64,000 bases of DNA from NCBI GenBank assembly GCA_963575745.1, contig CAUYUJ010005047.1:62001-126000 (forward strand). The letters run 5' to 3'. Positions within the stretch are counted from its first letter, which is position 1; the number at the start of each line of letters is the position of its first letter. The notes under the pieces were generated by a model, which searched no databases, was not told the origin of the DNA, and was given only the letters and a program-made list of their open reading frames with translations. The stretch is from Prorocentrum cordatum. Lineage: Eukaryota > Sar > Dinophyceae > Prorocentrales > Prorocentraceae. Of the stretch, positions 32,830 through 43,262 are shown piece by piece. A program made the position numbers and the translations under genes.

Positions 32830-33035
32830 GAAACGGGTACGGAAAGAATGGGTACAATGCCCAACAGCAGTTCCTGTTCATTTTGAACAGGACTCGCTGT
32901 CCGTGCCGCCGCGGCCTGTGTCCATCCGAGACAGAAGGACAGAGGGCCGCCTGCCCAACAGCGGCCGCTGTTGGTTTGGGGCAACATTTGTTGTTGGGCA
33001 TTGTACCAATTTTTCCGTACCCATCTTGGGCGTCC
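32822..33035. mobile_element. Family C inverted-repeat element, copy 3
   Basis: Left arm 'cgaaacgggtacggaaagaa', right arm '...tttttccgtacccatcttgg' ending gggcgtcc. The centre includes 'caacagcggccgctgttggt' with an extra 8-bp 'gacagagg'. It is followed two bases later by a Family B element. Confidence 0.8.
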
Positions 33036-33036
33036 A

Positions 33037-33215
33037 AATCAAGAGACGGGGGTCACTGCAAACGGGAGGTCAGTCAGAGCACTGGATCCTGCAGGGTCCT
33101 GCAGAGCCAGGGTTGCATTCACCCAGGCTCGGGCGCAGGATCCTCCAGGATCCTGCAGGCCCCTGTGAAGCCTGACCGAACCGAATTTGGATTGACCCGA
33201 GTCGGTGGATCCCCG
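33037..33215 (+). mobile_element. Family B inverted-repeat element, copy 4
   Basis: It begins aatcaagagacgggggtcac and ends gagtcggtggatccccga, with CAGGATCCTGCAGG words inside. It is directly adjacent to the Family C copy. Confidence 0.75.
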
Positions 33216-33296
33216 ACTTGACAGGGGCGCCCCCAGACGCGACAGTATTCTGCTTGGGCAGTGCCCATGGAGGGGCCAGTTCAGTGCCCGCTGTGA

Positions 33297-33497
33297 TGAC
33301 GAACGGACAACACACACACACACCCATACCCATAGGGGGGTCGGCGGGAGGAGGACTTGCTATGGGTATGGGTGCGGGTTGTCGGACCGCGGGGGAGGCT
33401 CCCGTACGAGCGGGGACCCCCATCTGACAACACGCACCCATAGCCCCCTCCGTCCTCTCTATGGGTATGGGTATGGGTGCGTGTTGTTCGTTTGTCA
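33297..33497. mobile_element. Family Q double-hairpin element
   Basis: The outer arms (tgacgaacggacaacacaca ... and its near-complement ending ttgttcgtttgtca) are about 45 bp. The arms carry (ccatac)n words. A second inverted pair inside (gctatgggtatgggtgcggg / gacaacacgcacccatagc) would form an inner hairpin. Confidence 0.75.
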
Positions 33498-33682
33498 TTT
33501 GAGGCCCCCTCCGGTCTGTGTTCCTCCGTCCCAGAAGGGCGCTCCCGAGCGTCTCGCGGTCGTGGTCTTTGTCCGCCCGCTCAGGGGCTACAGCCCAGCC
33601 TCTCGGCGGAGCCATTCCCCGAAGCGGTCGTCGTTCGTCGTCGTGGACTCCGCGCGCGCGGGGACCTACGAAGAGTGTTGAC

Positions 33683-34225
33683 GATGATGGTGGTGATGAT
33701 GATGATGATGATGATGGTGATGATGGTGGTGATGATGATGATGATGATGAGGATGATGATGTTGATGATGAGGATGGTGATGGATGTTGATGATGATGGT
33801 GATGATGATGGTGATGATGATGGTGATGAGGATGAGGATGTGGATGAGGACGGTCATAAGGATGGTGATGGTGATGGCAACAACGATGTTGGCGCTGAGG
33901 AATTTGATGGTCATGATGATGATCGTGGTTATGATGATGCCGATGGCGATGATGTTGATGCTGATGGTCATGCTGTGTTTGTCGTGGTTATGATACTGAT
34001 GGTGGTGCTGATGATGCTGATGCTGATGATGGTGATAATACAAATGCGGATGATGATGGTGATGATGCTGATGGTGCTGATGATGATGGGGATCATGATG
34101 GTGACGGTGATTGTGATGATGGTGATACCGATGATTTGAACGACGATATTGACCACGAGGGTGGGGATGATGATGAGGGCGACGATGCTGACGGCGACGA
34201 TCATGCTGGTTCTGGCAATGATTGA
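33683..34225. repeat. (GAT)n microsatellite, degenerate, about 540 bp
   Basis: gatgatggtgatgatg-type repeat, more interrupted towards the right. Apparent poly-Met/Asp/His frames are artefacts. Confidence 0.95.
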
Positions 34226-34759
34226 TATGGTGAGGATGTTTCTTATGCTGATTATGTAACGCTGCTTGACTGGCCCTAGACGTGCTAATGGTGTTGTTAG
34301 GTAACGGCGATGTAGGACAACCAACTGTAAGAAGGCGTGGTCCGTTGCCAAACCAATTGTAGGAACGCGTGGTTTGTGTTTTCATACATCTCGCTGTGTC
34401 GTTTTCGTTCGGTACATTCGCATACTTGTAATGTAGGATTCGGTGTCTCGTGGTGTCCTGCATTTTATTCCGCGTGAGCTCGGTGTCACAAAATCCATAT
34501 TCACGACCGCACTGTTAACCAAGCACGCCGTTGGCGCGGCCTTGGTGATGGTTTTAAAAGGGATGCTGCTTCTTATGGTATTGGTTCTAATATCACAAGG
34601 CGTATGTACCTTCTTCCAGGAGCAACGTCCCACACGTACTACAATGCGTGCAGGATGGCGAGAGTGGTTTAACGATGTTGGAATCAAGCTCCCTCTTCAC
34701 AGACCGCTAAAGGCGTTCATCTCTATTGAGGGGCGTGTTTTGTTAGGGGTCAACCATTG
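34226..34759. other. No supportable gene
   Basis: AT-richer unique sequence. An open frame at 34443-34820 has no recognised content. Confidence 0.35.
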
Positions 34760-35830
34760 GAAGATCCTGAAGCGTACCAGGCCGCCATTCTCGGAGCTTC
34801 AACGCCACGAGTCACCCTGACACTTGCGTCTTCACCGTCCTGAATCGTACCAGAGCGCCGGTCATGGGACTTCATCACCGCGAATCAACGTAACTGTTGC
34901 TCCCTGGCAATCCTGAACCGCTCCAGAACACCATGGCTGGTACGTTAACCACGGGACCCGTGTAACCTTTGCAACTGTTGAACAACAAATGCGCGCGGCG
35001 CTAAGTCGAGAGCCACATTTTGAAAACGACCTTCCCTCAATCCGTGATTCTCTTGCAGTTTTTGAAACGAACGTGCGCGGCGCTAAACCGATATCAACAT
35101 TTTGAAAGCCACCCGCCTTCAATCCGATAATATTCCAATTTTCGAAACCGAATGTGGGCGTCGCTACGGGGAGAGCCACATTTGAAACACAAAGCGCTCA
35201 CAATCCGTGTAACTCTTGAGCAGCTCAAGTCGAATGTGCGCGGTGCTAAGGCGACAGCCTCGTTTTCAAAACCACGCGCCCTTACTCCGTGAACCTCTTG
35301 CAAATTGTCAAATCGAATGTGCGCGGCGCTCAGGCGAGAGCCAGATTGTCAAACCGAGCCGACCTCAATCCGTGAAGCTCTTGCAAGTTTTTGAAGACGA
35401 ATGTGCGAGGCGCTAAAGCGAGAACCGCATTTTGAAAACCAACCGCCCTCAATCCGTGAAGATTCTACAACTTTTGAAGACGCATGTGCGCGGCGCTCAA
35501 AGGAGGGCAACGTATCGAAAGCCACCCGCCTTCAATCCGTGAAACGCCTTGCAGAATTTGAAGCCGAGCGTGCACGGCGCCAAGGCGAGAGCCACATCAT
35601 GAAAAAGAACCGTCCTCTTTCCGTGAATCGTCGATGAAGTTTGCAATATGATGTGCGCGGCGCGAAGGCGAGAACCACATTTTGAAAACGACTCGCCCTC
35701 ACTCCGTGAATCGACTATAAGTTCTATATCTATATAGTTGTACACATATACATAAACGAATGTGCCTGGCGTGAAGGGGGACGCCTCCTTTTGAAAACCA
35801 CCCGCCTTCAACAGCACTTGCAGAATTCCA
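34760..35830 (+). repeat. ~82-bp tandem array with ~74-bp diverged head
   Basis: Units starting 'aatgtgcgcggcgctaaggc' occur at about 34986, 35068, 35149, 35232, 35314, 35399, 35481, 35565, 35650 and 35758. Each has 'gagagccacattttgaaaac', 'ccctcaatccgtgaa' and 'ctcttgcaagtttttgaa' blocks. Three older units of about 74 bp (cctgaa.cgtaccag) precede them from about 34765. Detached copies are at 37262-37440 and 52316-52410. Confidence 0.9.
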
Positions 35831-36395
35831 GGCGCTTCGCGTATCCCCACCAGTCTTGTGCTGCAGTGGGTATGCGGCAGCGCAGCTTTCTCATAGCGCT
35901 TCCTTTTTCTGGCCCCTCAGCGTGGGTGGAGAGCCGCTCTTTGTTATGTCACTTAGTTGCCTCCTGGTACACGCCCCGTCACCCTCGATTGGCCGACGTG
36001 TCTCTCGCCAAGGTCGGGATCAGGTGTACCCCTGCACTGCGTCACATCATGTCGTTGATCTCTCGCGTGCAGACGCATTCCTCCGCAGTTGTTCTGAGGT
36101 TGACTCCGGTTGTCAAAGATTTCAGGCGTACCCTGTCAGCCGCGTGGATGCGTTCTCTGAAGCTGCGACGTTTCGCTGGCGCTGTCAGAGACCCTTCTCC
36201 CTGCTGGACGACGTCAGCTCTTTTGCCTACGGTCCCGCTTATACCCGACAGACACCCTGGGCTCTCTGACGCCCCTCATGCACGGAGACTGATCCCCAAT
36301 ACCTCGTGATTGTCGGACCGACACGATCCATGACTGGGGATGGGCGTCGCGCCATTTTGGCAGCGTCCTCCCTGCTTCCTGGGTGGCTGTTTCCC
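35831..36395. other. No supportable gene
   Basis: Unique sequence; open frames on the plus strand without recognised domain. Confidence 0.35.
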
Positions 36396-37255
36396 TTCAG
36401 ACTCCCTGGGCTGCAGTTTGCACCGCCGCCTGATCCGCGGCCCCCGCGCGCGCCCGGCTAATTCGTCACGGCCGCAGCCCGACCGTGACCCGCCGCCGCT
36501 GGCGCTTCCGCCTGCGGCTGTTTAAAAAAAATATCCCCACCAACCGATTCAAAAACGATGTCCAGGCGAGTTTAGGTGATCAGGGATTAGCGGGGGCAAA
36601 GAGGGGGACGGCCGAACCGTGCGAAGGAGGGAGGAGGAGAAGGAGTAGGCTGGATGGATGGATGAGGGAAAGAGAGAAGGAGGATTAACAGGATGAGGAG
36701 GAGGAGAAGAAGGAGGAGGAGAAGGAAGAGAAGGAGCATGAGGAGGAAGGAGGAACAGAAGGAAGAGGGTAAGCAAAAGGGCCAGAGGTCTCTGGGGATA
36801 TCTCATGGGCGCTTCTTGGTGGCCTCTTGGGACGTTTTGGTGGTCTCTTGGCGGTCCGGGGGGGTTCTTGGGAGTCTTGGGTGCGTCGGGGGGTCCTCTT
36901 GGGGGCCGTCTGGGGGCCTCTTGGGAGCTTATCGGGGCCATCTTGGGGTCATCTTGGAACCTCTTGAGGCCTCCTTGGCGCTTCTTGGGGTCATCTTGGA
37001 AGATATCGATCAAAGAAAGGGGAGCTTCATTTTGCGCCCCCCCCCCCAAAGAGGCCAACATGGTGCCCAAACCCTGGTAAATCCAATGATTTTGGTTTCC
37101 TCGCCGAGGCCGTTTTGGACGCCCTGACCGCTCGCGACCGGCCCCGTCCAGGTCAATGGGAGGGGGTAGGGGGAGGGGGAAACCCCTCCCCGAAGGGGAA
37201 GAAGCGGGTTGGAAGAGGAGCCGCACTAGACCACCTACGCACAGTGGGTTGGTGG
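36396..37255 (+). repeat. Family D cassette, copy 2
   Basis: Same order as copy 1 (8603-9835): 'ccgcctgatccgcgg' head, 'cgcttccgcctgcggctgtt', a GA-rich block, CCTCTTGGGG minisatellite (about 36800-36990), 'gatcaaagaaagggg', poly-C, 'tcctcgccgaggccgttttg', and the CCTCCCCGAAGGGGAAGAAG end. Its minisatellite is a single shorter block. Confidence 0.85.
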
Positions 37256-37261
37256 GTTTTG

Positions 37262-37440
37262 AAGACGAGTGTGCACGGCGCTCAGGCGAGAGCCACATTT
37301 TGAAAACGACCTGCCCTCAATCCGTGAAACTGTCGGTAATGCTCAAAACGAATTTTCGCGGCGCTAAGGCGAGAGCCACATTTTGAACGCCACCCGCCTT
37401 CATTTGCAAAACTGTTGGATGATAGATGGTGAGGAAGTCT
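37262..37440 (+). repeat. Two detached ~82-bp units
   Basis: 'gtgtgcacggcgctcaggcg' at about 37269 and 'ttcgcggcgctaaggcgaga' at about 37353, same family as 34986-35830, placed directly after a Family D cassette. Confidence 0.85.
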
Positions 37441-37574
37441 TCGGCGAAACGCACGGCCCGCCCTTCGACCTGGCCTCGGGGCGCGACAGGGAGGACGATT
37501 CAGATGGAAATGGAATGGGGGAAGTACAGGGCGAAGGCTGAGGTAATCAGAGAAAGAGAAGGATGAACACGGGA

Positions 37575-38065
37575 GGATGAGGAGGAGGAGGAGGAGGAGG
37601 AGAAGGAGGAGGAGGAGCAGCAGGAGGAGCAGGAGGGGGAGCAGGAGGAGGAGGAACGGGCAGGGACGAGGGAGGAGGAGCTGGTAGTGGAATCTCGCAC
37701 GTTCAGGGTACTGCCCGTGTGGCCGCACCCCCAGCCCTGCCCGCAACGTGTTCGGGCCAGGCGCAGGCACGACAGGGGCGACGGCTCCACCCGAACCAGG
37801 GGCCGCTCCTCCTCCTCCTCCTCCCCCTCTTCCTCCTCCTCCTCCTCGTACCCTTTCTCCTCCTCCTCCTCCTCCTCTTCCTCCTCCTCCTCCTCCCTCT
37901 CCTCCTCCTCCTCCTCTCTCCTCCCTCCTCTCTCCTCTCTCTCCTCCTCCTCCTCCTCTCTCCTCCCCCTCTTCCTCCTCCTCATCCTCCTCCTCCCCTC
38001 TCCTCTTCCTCCTCCTCTCCTCCTCCTCCTCCTCCTCCTCCTCCTCCTCCTCCTCCTCCTCCCCC
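37575..38065. repeat. (GGA)n then (CTC)n, inverted pair of tracts
   Basis: (gga)n spans about 37577-37680 and (ctc)n about 37808-38063, with about 125 bp between them. The second tract is followed by a T/C-rich stretch and the acceptor tttcag at 38106. Confidence 0.9.
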
Positions 38066-38153
38066 GGTTACGTCGGACGGGGTTTCTCACGTTTTCGTCC
38101 TTTCAGGAGAACATCCACCTCAAAGGGGGGGCGCGTGGCCCCGCTGCGGGCAG

Positions 38154-38204
38154 GAGTTCCGGCGTATGGAGGAGCGCAAGTCGAAGCGGACCGTCGCGGT
38201 GGAG
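38154..38204 (+). CDS. Candidate micro-exon of 51 nt, coiled-coil-like
   Basis: The acceptor gctgcgggcag|GAG and canonical donor GTGGAG|GTGAAG bound 17 codons, EFRRMEERKSKRTVAVE, phase 0 at both ends. Read-through would continue VKEQRTEEQELG. An alternative acceptor with a better pyrimidine tract (cgttttcgtcctttcag) lies 48 bp upstream at 38106 and keeps the same frame. Charged, helical, unidentified. Confidence 0.4.
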
Positions 38205-38640
38205 GTGAAGGAGCAGCGCACCGAGGAGCAGGAGCTGGGCGCTGGCTGGGGCCGTGCGCGGTCTTGGGGGGGGGGAGGGAGCTCTTCCGCCGACGATCGA
38301 CGGAGTATCGGGGCTTCGAGGGCCTAGCTGTCTTGTTGCATGTTTACGCGCAGATCTGATCATTACAGTGGTTGCTCTCTGGAAAGGGTACCTGGCCCCC
38401 CCCCAAACTTCCTACGATCGGTGGGTTCCCAATGGTGCCCTTGGTTCGGTCAGTGGTTCGGTCGGTGGCTCGTCCGATTCGCAGTCGGGTGCATCTCGTC
38501 GTTCGGTCGGTTGCTGCGCCGGTGCGTCCTTCCAGTCTGGTTCCGGTCCGCTGGTTTCGGTCAGCGTCTGCGCCGCAGCCTTATCCCTGGTCCCCGATGT
38601 TGGTTCCGCTCTGGACATTCCTTTTTGGTTTTGGAAGGGG
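38205..38640. other. No feature recognised
   Basis: A 'ggttcggtc.gt' word recurs around 38440-38580 (degenerate). No gene. Confidence 0.35.
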
Positions 38641-38815
38641 AAGGATGGTGGAGGAGGAGGAGAAGGAGGAGGGGGAGGAGGAGGGGGAAAAACAGGAGAA
38701 GGAGACACATAATTAGGAGGAGGAGGAGGATGAGGAGGAGGAAAAGGAGGAGGAGGAGGAGGAGATGAAGGAGGAGGAGGAGGAGGAGGAGGAGGAGGAG
38801 GAGGAGGAGGAGCGA
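38641..38815. repeat. (GGA)n tract
   Basis: Interrupted gga repeats. Confidence 0.95.
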
Positions 38816-38929
38816 GCCACAGAGGAAGCGGTGCCGCCGCCTCCGCGCGCCCGGGAGCCCACGCGCGCGCACGCACGACACGCGCGGTCGGGCGCCGCGG
38901 GGGCCCGCCCGATGGGCAAGGCCCCCGAC

Positions 38930-38992
38930 CGCGCGGGGGTCCTGAGAGGACAGGACCCCCGACCACGGGGGTCCTGAGAGGACAGGGCCCCC
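38930..38992. repeat. Two ~30-bp tandem copies
   Basis: 'ggtcctgagaggacagga' and 'ggtcctgagaggacaggg', each preceded by a G-rich block. The words are also palindromic (tcctgagagga). Confidence 0.8.
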
Positions 38993-39059
38993 TGCCGCGA
39001 GGCCGACCACGACGACCTTCACCACGCCGACCGTGAGGTGGCCGATGGCGAGGGCGGTC

Positions 39060-39795
39060 CTACCCACGCCGCTGACGCCGAGGCCGACCTCCCTCGCCGC
39101 CACCGCCGGCGTGCTCGCCCGCCTCGCCGAGCAGGGCGTGCAGCCGCTCGGCCATGTGGGGAGCTCCACGACGTCGCGCGGGAGGTTCTCCCGCACACAG
39201 GGCAGGCCGAAATGCTTCATCCGGCGGAAGACGTCCTGGCGGAACCCGTCCGGCTCCGAGCCGCTGCTCCTGTCTTTGCCAGCACCTCCCTTGCCCGAGT
39301 CCTTGCCCTTGCCACCGCCACGGCCTGTGCCGCCCGCCACGCGTCCGCGCCGTACCACAGGCAGGTCCTCCGCCCACTCGTCGGACGGCAGCGGGGCAGG
39401 AGACGTGACGGGCACCATCGCCACGCTCCTCTCCGCCCCGACGTCGGCCATCTGCTCGTCCGAGTTGGCGCCCTCCGCGCGCCCGCCAGGGCCCGCCGCG
39501 CCGCCGCGCCCGCGAGGACGCCGCCGCCGCCGAGGGGCAGCAGCGGGTGCCTCCTGCGCCTGCGCGGCCGAGGGGGGCTCGGGCGGCGCTGCGAGGGCCG
39601 CCCGCGCGGCTCGCAGCAGGCCCGCGGCGGCCCGCGCCAGGCGCTGTGCCTCGCGGCTGCCGCCCGATGGCCCAGGACCGCAGCGTGCGTCGCGAGGACC
39701 GCGCCGCGCACGGCGTCGCGCGGCGCCTTCGCGCGGCGGGCATCCGTCTCCACAGTACCCGGGGAGCGCGGCGCGCGGGCACCCAGCGGCGGCGG
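39060..39795 (-). pseudogene. Processed retrogene relic, unidentified GC-rich protein
   Basis: Directly downstream of the relict spliced leader, the minus strand gives protein-like sequence in three successive frames. From GTG at 39753 (perhaps a mutated ATG): VETDARRAKAPRDAVRGAVL. After a ~1-nt shift near 39655: REAQRLARAAAGLLRAARAA, then a Pro/Ala/Arg/Gly-rich linker, and FRQDVFRRMKHFGLPCVREN and LPRDVVELPT near 39150-39240. After a second shift: MAERLHALLGEAGEHAGGGG to a stop near 39060. Third codon positions are almost all G or C, as in expressed dinoflagellate genes. Two frameshifts and loss of the start argue for a dead copy. Both adjacent tracts are (GGA)n. I do not recognise the protein. 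Confidence 0.5.
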
Positions 39796-39817
39796 CTTGA
39801 GCCAAAATGGCTACGGA
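39796..39817 (-). other. Relict dinoflagellate spliced-leader sequence
   Basis: On the minus strand these 22 bases read TCCGTAGCC...GGCTCAAG, identical at all 22 positions to the conserved dinoflagellate trans-spliced leader. The next bases are CCGCCGCC, not the GT donor of a spliced-leader RNA gene, so this is the leader of a once-spliced mRNA copied back into DNA. It marks both the organism group and the 5' end of the retrogene at 39060-39795. Confidence 0.9.
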
Positions 39818-39824
39818 GGAGAAG

Positions 39825-40320
39825 GATGAGGAGGAGGAGGAGGAGGAGGAGGAGGAGGAGGAGGAGGAGGAGGAGGAGGAGGAGGAGGAGGAGGAGGAGG
39901 AGGAGGAGAGGGAGGAGGAGAGGGAGGAGGAGAGGGAGGAGGAGAGGGAGGAGGAGGAGGAGGAGGAGGAGGAGGAGGAGGAGGAGGAGGAGGAGGAGGA
40001 GGAGGAGGAGGAGGAGGAGGAGGAGGAGGAGGAGGAGGAGGAGGGGAGGAGGAGGAGGAGGAGGAGGAGGAGGAGGAGGAGGAGGAGGAGGAGGAGGAGG
40101 AGGAGAGGAGGAGGAGGAGAGGAGGAGGAGGAGGCGGAGGAGGAGGAGGAGGAGGAGGAGGAGGAGGAGGAGGAGGAGGAGGAGGAGGAGGAGGAGGAGG
40201 AGGAGGAGGAGGGGGGAGGGGGAGGGGGAGGGGGGGGGGGGGGGGAGGGGGAGGGGGAGGAGGAGGAGGAGGAGGAGGAGGAGGAGGAGGAGGTAGAGGG
40301 AGGAGGAGGAGGAGGGGGGA
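39825..40320. repeat. (GGA)n tract, about 500 bp
   Basis: The longest trinucleotide tract in the window. It begins 7 bp from the spliced-leader relic, ends in G-rich variants (ggggga) and has no interruption longer than a few bases. Confidence 0.95.
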
Positions 40321-41399
40321 GGCTCGCTTCCCTTATCTTCCACACTGCTCCCACTCCTCTCGCCCGTCCAGGGCTTCGTTCTGCTGCTTCTCTTGATGGG
40401 GATGAGGGGGAGGGGGCAGGAGGAGCACATGGAGAGGTAGAGAAGGAAGGTGGATGGGGAAGGATGATGACATTCCCCTCCGCCTGTCCTCCTTGCGCTC
40501 CGCCCGGTGCTTGTCCTGCTCCCTCCTATCCCATGTAGCCGTTCTGTTGCCGCTATCCAGCTACGGCCCCAAGGCGGGCGCTGCGCAGGGTCTCGTCCCT
40601 CCCGCGCCTCTTAGCGAAACCATCGAGCAGATACGGGCGCATTTGCTTCCCATGTGTATCCGTCACGATCATTCACAATCCCAAACAAGAAAATCCCGGG
40701 TCAACCAGTACTGACCCCCCGTCACTCTTGGCAAATATTGGATGCGGTGCGTTCGCGTTGATCTAAGACATGCGTTGTGTGAGAGTCCCAGGTGAGTCGG
40801 CGCACAGCAGAAAAGGGCACAGTTGATGTTTTTGCAGATTTCGATGCGTCATTGTACTACCCTGTGACGTACCCAACCCATTTGCATCACGTGGCGAGGG
40901 GAGTTGGCCCAAACTTGCCAGGACAATGACGGTGCAGGCGCCGTTATAGGTTGAGCAAACTGCATGGGATGCGGTCACGTGGCACGATCCACACGACAAC
41001 AGCGGAAGGACGAGGATCGATCGCCCAGGCTTGGGAAGGACATGGGGGCGGGAACGAACGGCAGGAAAGGGACGCGGGGGGGGGGGGGGACACCCGTCGG
41101 CTCGGCGGCAGCAGAGGGACGGTGGCAGGGGCAGAGGACGCCGACGACAGTGGCAGAGGACGCCGACGAAAGTGGCGGGAGGAGGCCAACGAGTGTTGCG
41201 TTTGTCGGTGGTGCGCTAGAGATGCAGCGTTGCCTGCGCCATGTCGCCGCGGCGCTCGACAAACACGATAAAAAACAACTTCATATACTCAGTGCTAGAA
41301 GCGAGCGACACCTGGCCCGCCTGCCACTGTCCCTGTTTCCTTCCCGCACTCTTCAGTACGGGAGAGTTAGACGCTCGATGGCGCGCCGCGAGGAATGCG
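40321..41399. other. No supportable gene
   Basis: Contains a short direct repeat 'gcagaggacgccgacga' (about 41131 and 41155). Otherwise unique. Confidence 0.4.
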
Positions 41400-42005
41400 G
41401 GGGGTCCCGCTGGATCCCCCTGCGGTCGTCGAACATGGTGACAGTTTTGCACATCGCAGCCCCCCGTGGATGGCGAGGTCTAGTAAGAGTCTGGGCGGTG
41501 CCTCACCCAACTGAAGCCCCCAGCAACCCTCGCAACATGTAAAGTTTCGCAGACCGCAGCCCCACAGGGATGGCGAGGTCTAGTCTGAGTGTGGGTGGTA
41601 CCTCACCCCGCTGAACCCCCCGCAGCCCTCGAAAGTGGTGACAGCTTCGCAGATCGCAGCCCCCCAAGGATGGCGACGTCCAATCTGAGCATGGATGGTG
41701 CTTCATTCCGCTGGACCCCCCACCATCAGCCCTCGAAAATGGTGACAGCTTCGCATATCGCAGCCCCCCTGGGATGGCGAGGTCTAGTCTGAGTTTGGGT
41801 GGTGCCTCATTCCGCTGGACCCCCCAACGAATCTTGAAAATGGCGACAGTTTTGCAGATCGCAGCCCCCCAGGGATGGCGAAGTCTAATCTGAGTCTGAG
41901 TGGTACCTCACTCCGCTGGCCCCCCCAGCTGCCCTCGAAGGTGGCGACGGTTTCGCAAATCGCAGCCCCCACGGGATGGCGAGCTATAGTCTGAGTATGC
42001 GGTGG
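41400..42005. repeat. ~100-bp tandem array, 6 copies
   Basis: CGCAGC marks successive units at 41455, 41555, 41655, 41759, 41860 and 41961 (period 100-104 bp). Each contains 'gatggcgaggtctagtctga', 'ggtgcctcactccgctgg' and 'ctcgaaaatggtgacagctt' blocks. Confidence 0.95.
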
Positions 42006-42009
42006 GTGC

Positions 42010-42180
42010 CCAGGAGGAGGAGGAGGAGGAGGAGGAGGAGGAGATGGAGGAGGGCGAGGACATGGAGGACGAGAAGGAGGAGAAGGAGAACGAGGAGGAG
42101 GAGGAGGAGAAGGAGGAGGAGGAGTAGGAGGAGGAGGAGGGGGAGGAGAGGGAGGGAGGGGGAGGAGGGAGGAGGACGAA
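42010..42180. repeat. (GGA)n tract
   Basis: Interrupted gga repeats that lead directly into a Family D cassette, as GA-rich DNA also does at 36600-36780. Confidence 0.9.
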
Positions 42181-42204
42181 AAAGAGGAGATGGCGAGCTT
42201 GAGG

Positions 42205-42690
42205 GCCTCTTGGGCCGTCTTTGGGGCCTCTTGGCGGTCCCGGGTGCCTCTTGCGTATCTCGGGGAGCCTCTTGGGGCCTCTTGGGGGTCTCTTGGGAGC
42301 CTCTTGGAGGCCTCTTGGGCGCCTCTTGGGGCCTCTTGGGGCGCTCTTGGGGCGCTCTTGGGGGCCTTCGGGGCGCTCTTGGGGCCATGTTGGAGGAGAT
42401 CTATCAAAGAAGGGGGGGGTGTCAATTAGCGCTGCCCCTCTAGAGTGCCTCGAATCGCCTCTTGGGCCCCCAAAGGGGCCAACATCCTTCCCAAATCGAG
42501 GGAAATCAATGTTTTTTTGCTTTCTCGCCTTTTCGCTCTTGGAGCCGTCTTGGGCCATCTTGGACGCCCCAACGACCCGCGGAACCTTCCGTCCTGGTCC
42601 AGGGGACGGGGTAGGGGGAGGGGTAAACCCCTCCCCGAAGGGGAAGAAGGGGGTTGGAAGAGGAAGTGCGTTAGCGAGTGAAACAGGTAG
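42205..42690 (+). repeat. Family D cassette, copy 3 (head missing)
   Basis: CCTCTTGGGG minisatellite (42205-42390), 'gatctatcaaagaaggggg', poly-C, 'ggaaatcaatgttttt', 'catcttggacgcccc' and the CCTCCCCGAAGGGGAAGAAG end near 42630-42650. The GC-rich head seen in copies 1 and 2 is absent. Confidence 0.85.
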
Positions 42691-43217
42691 TTGCGCCAAA
42701 TAGCTTGCATCACAAGCACTGCACTCTGCTGTTTGGCCCGCGTAGGTTGCACCGAACCGCTTGCATTACGTAGCGTGCACCACTTGGATCACGCCATGTG
42801 GGTTTCACCACGTAGATAGCACGACGCCGACTGCACCATTTGGAGGGCACGATGAGAGTGCTGACACTTTTTTCACTCTCCTACGCCGGCACACTTACAA
42901 TTAGCACAAGCAACGCGTGAATGTCTGTGCATCTTTCTGAGGGGCCAGCTTGTTTGTCGTAAGCAGTGAGGGCGCCACAATAGAGACGCTCCGACCGCCC
43001 AGCCGACGCATCAGATGGTCCGGCGACGAGGACCCACTCCTCAAGCAGAGTGCCGAGGAGGGCTGGAGTTGGAGTACCAGGCCGAAGTCCTCGGAGGGTC
43101 GAGGAGGGGGTGTGGGAGCGCGGGGGGAGGACTGAGCGTGTCGGGGCGAAGAGGTGGGCGCCACCTGACCGCGCCCTGGCCTCGCCCCCCGCGCTCGCGC
43201 CACGGCTGGGGCCACAG
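42691..43217. other. Degenerate 'caccacgtagattgc' words, then unique sequence
   Basis: 42695-42850 is built from ~16-bp variants such as 'cgcttgcattacgtagcg' and 'caccacttggatcacg'. The rest is unique up to the acceptor at 43217. Confidence 0.45.
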
Positions 43218-43262
43218 GACGAGGAGGAGTACAGGCAGCTGCGGCAGCGCTGGCGGGACAAG
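43218..43262 (+). CDS. Candidate micro-exon, charged
   Basis: The acceptor ctggggccacag|GAC starts DEEEYRQLRQRWRDK in phase 0. The frame continues DAQEPRRQPRLALASP, so the end is uncertain; a GA-type donor (aag|gac) at 43262 is assumed. The peptide matches the character of the other plus-strand segments. Upstream, the frame is also open. Confidence 0.35.

Noticed and set aside
39796-39817. A spliced-leader RNA gene
   Set aside because: The leader is followed by CCGCCGCC, not a GT donor, and there is no Sm-site or terminator-like sequence behind it.
38561-40430. Open frames of 450-600 codons on the minus strand
   Set aside because: Most of their length is (GGA)n/(TCC)n read as poly-Ser, Leu or Pro. 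Only the part around 39060-39817 has natural content, and it is frameshifted.
41400-42005. CRISPR-like array
   Set aside because: The ~100-bp units are similar throughout, with no short repeat plus unique spacer structure, and the genome is eukaryotic.
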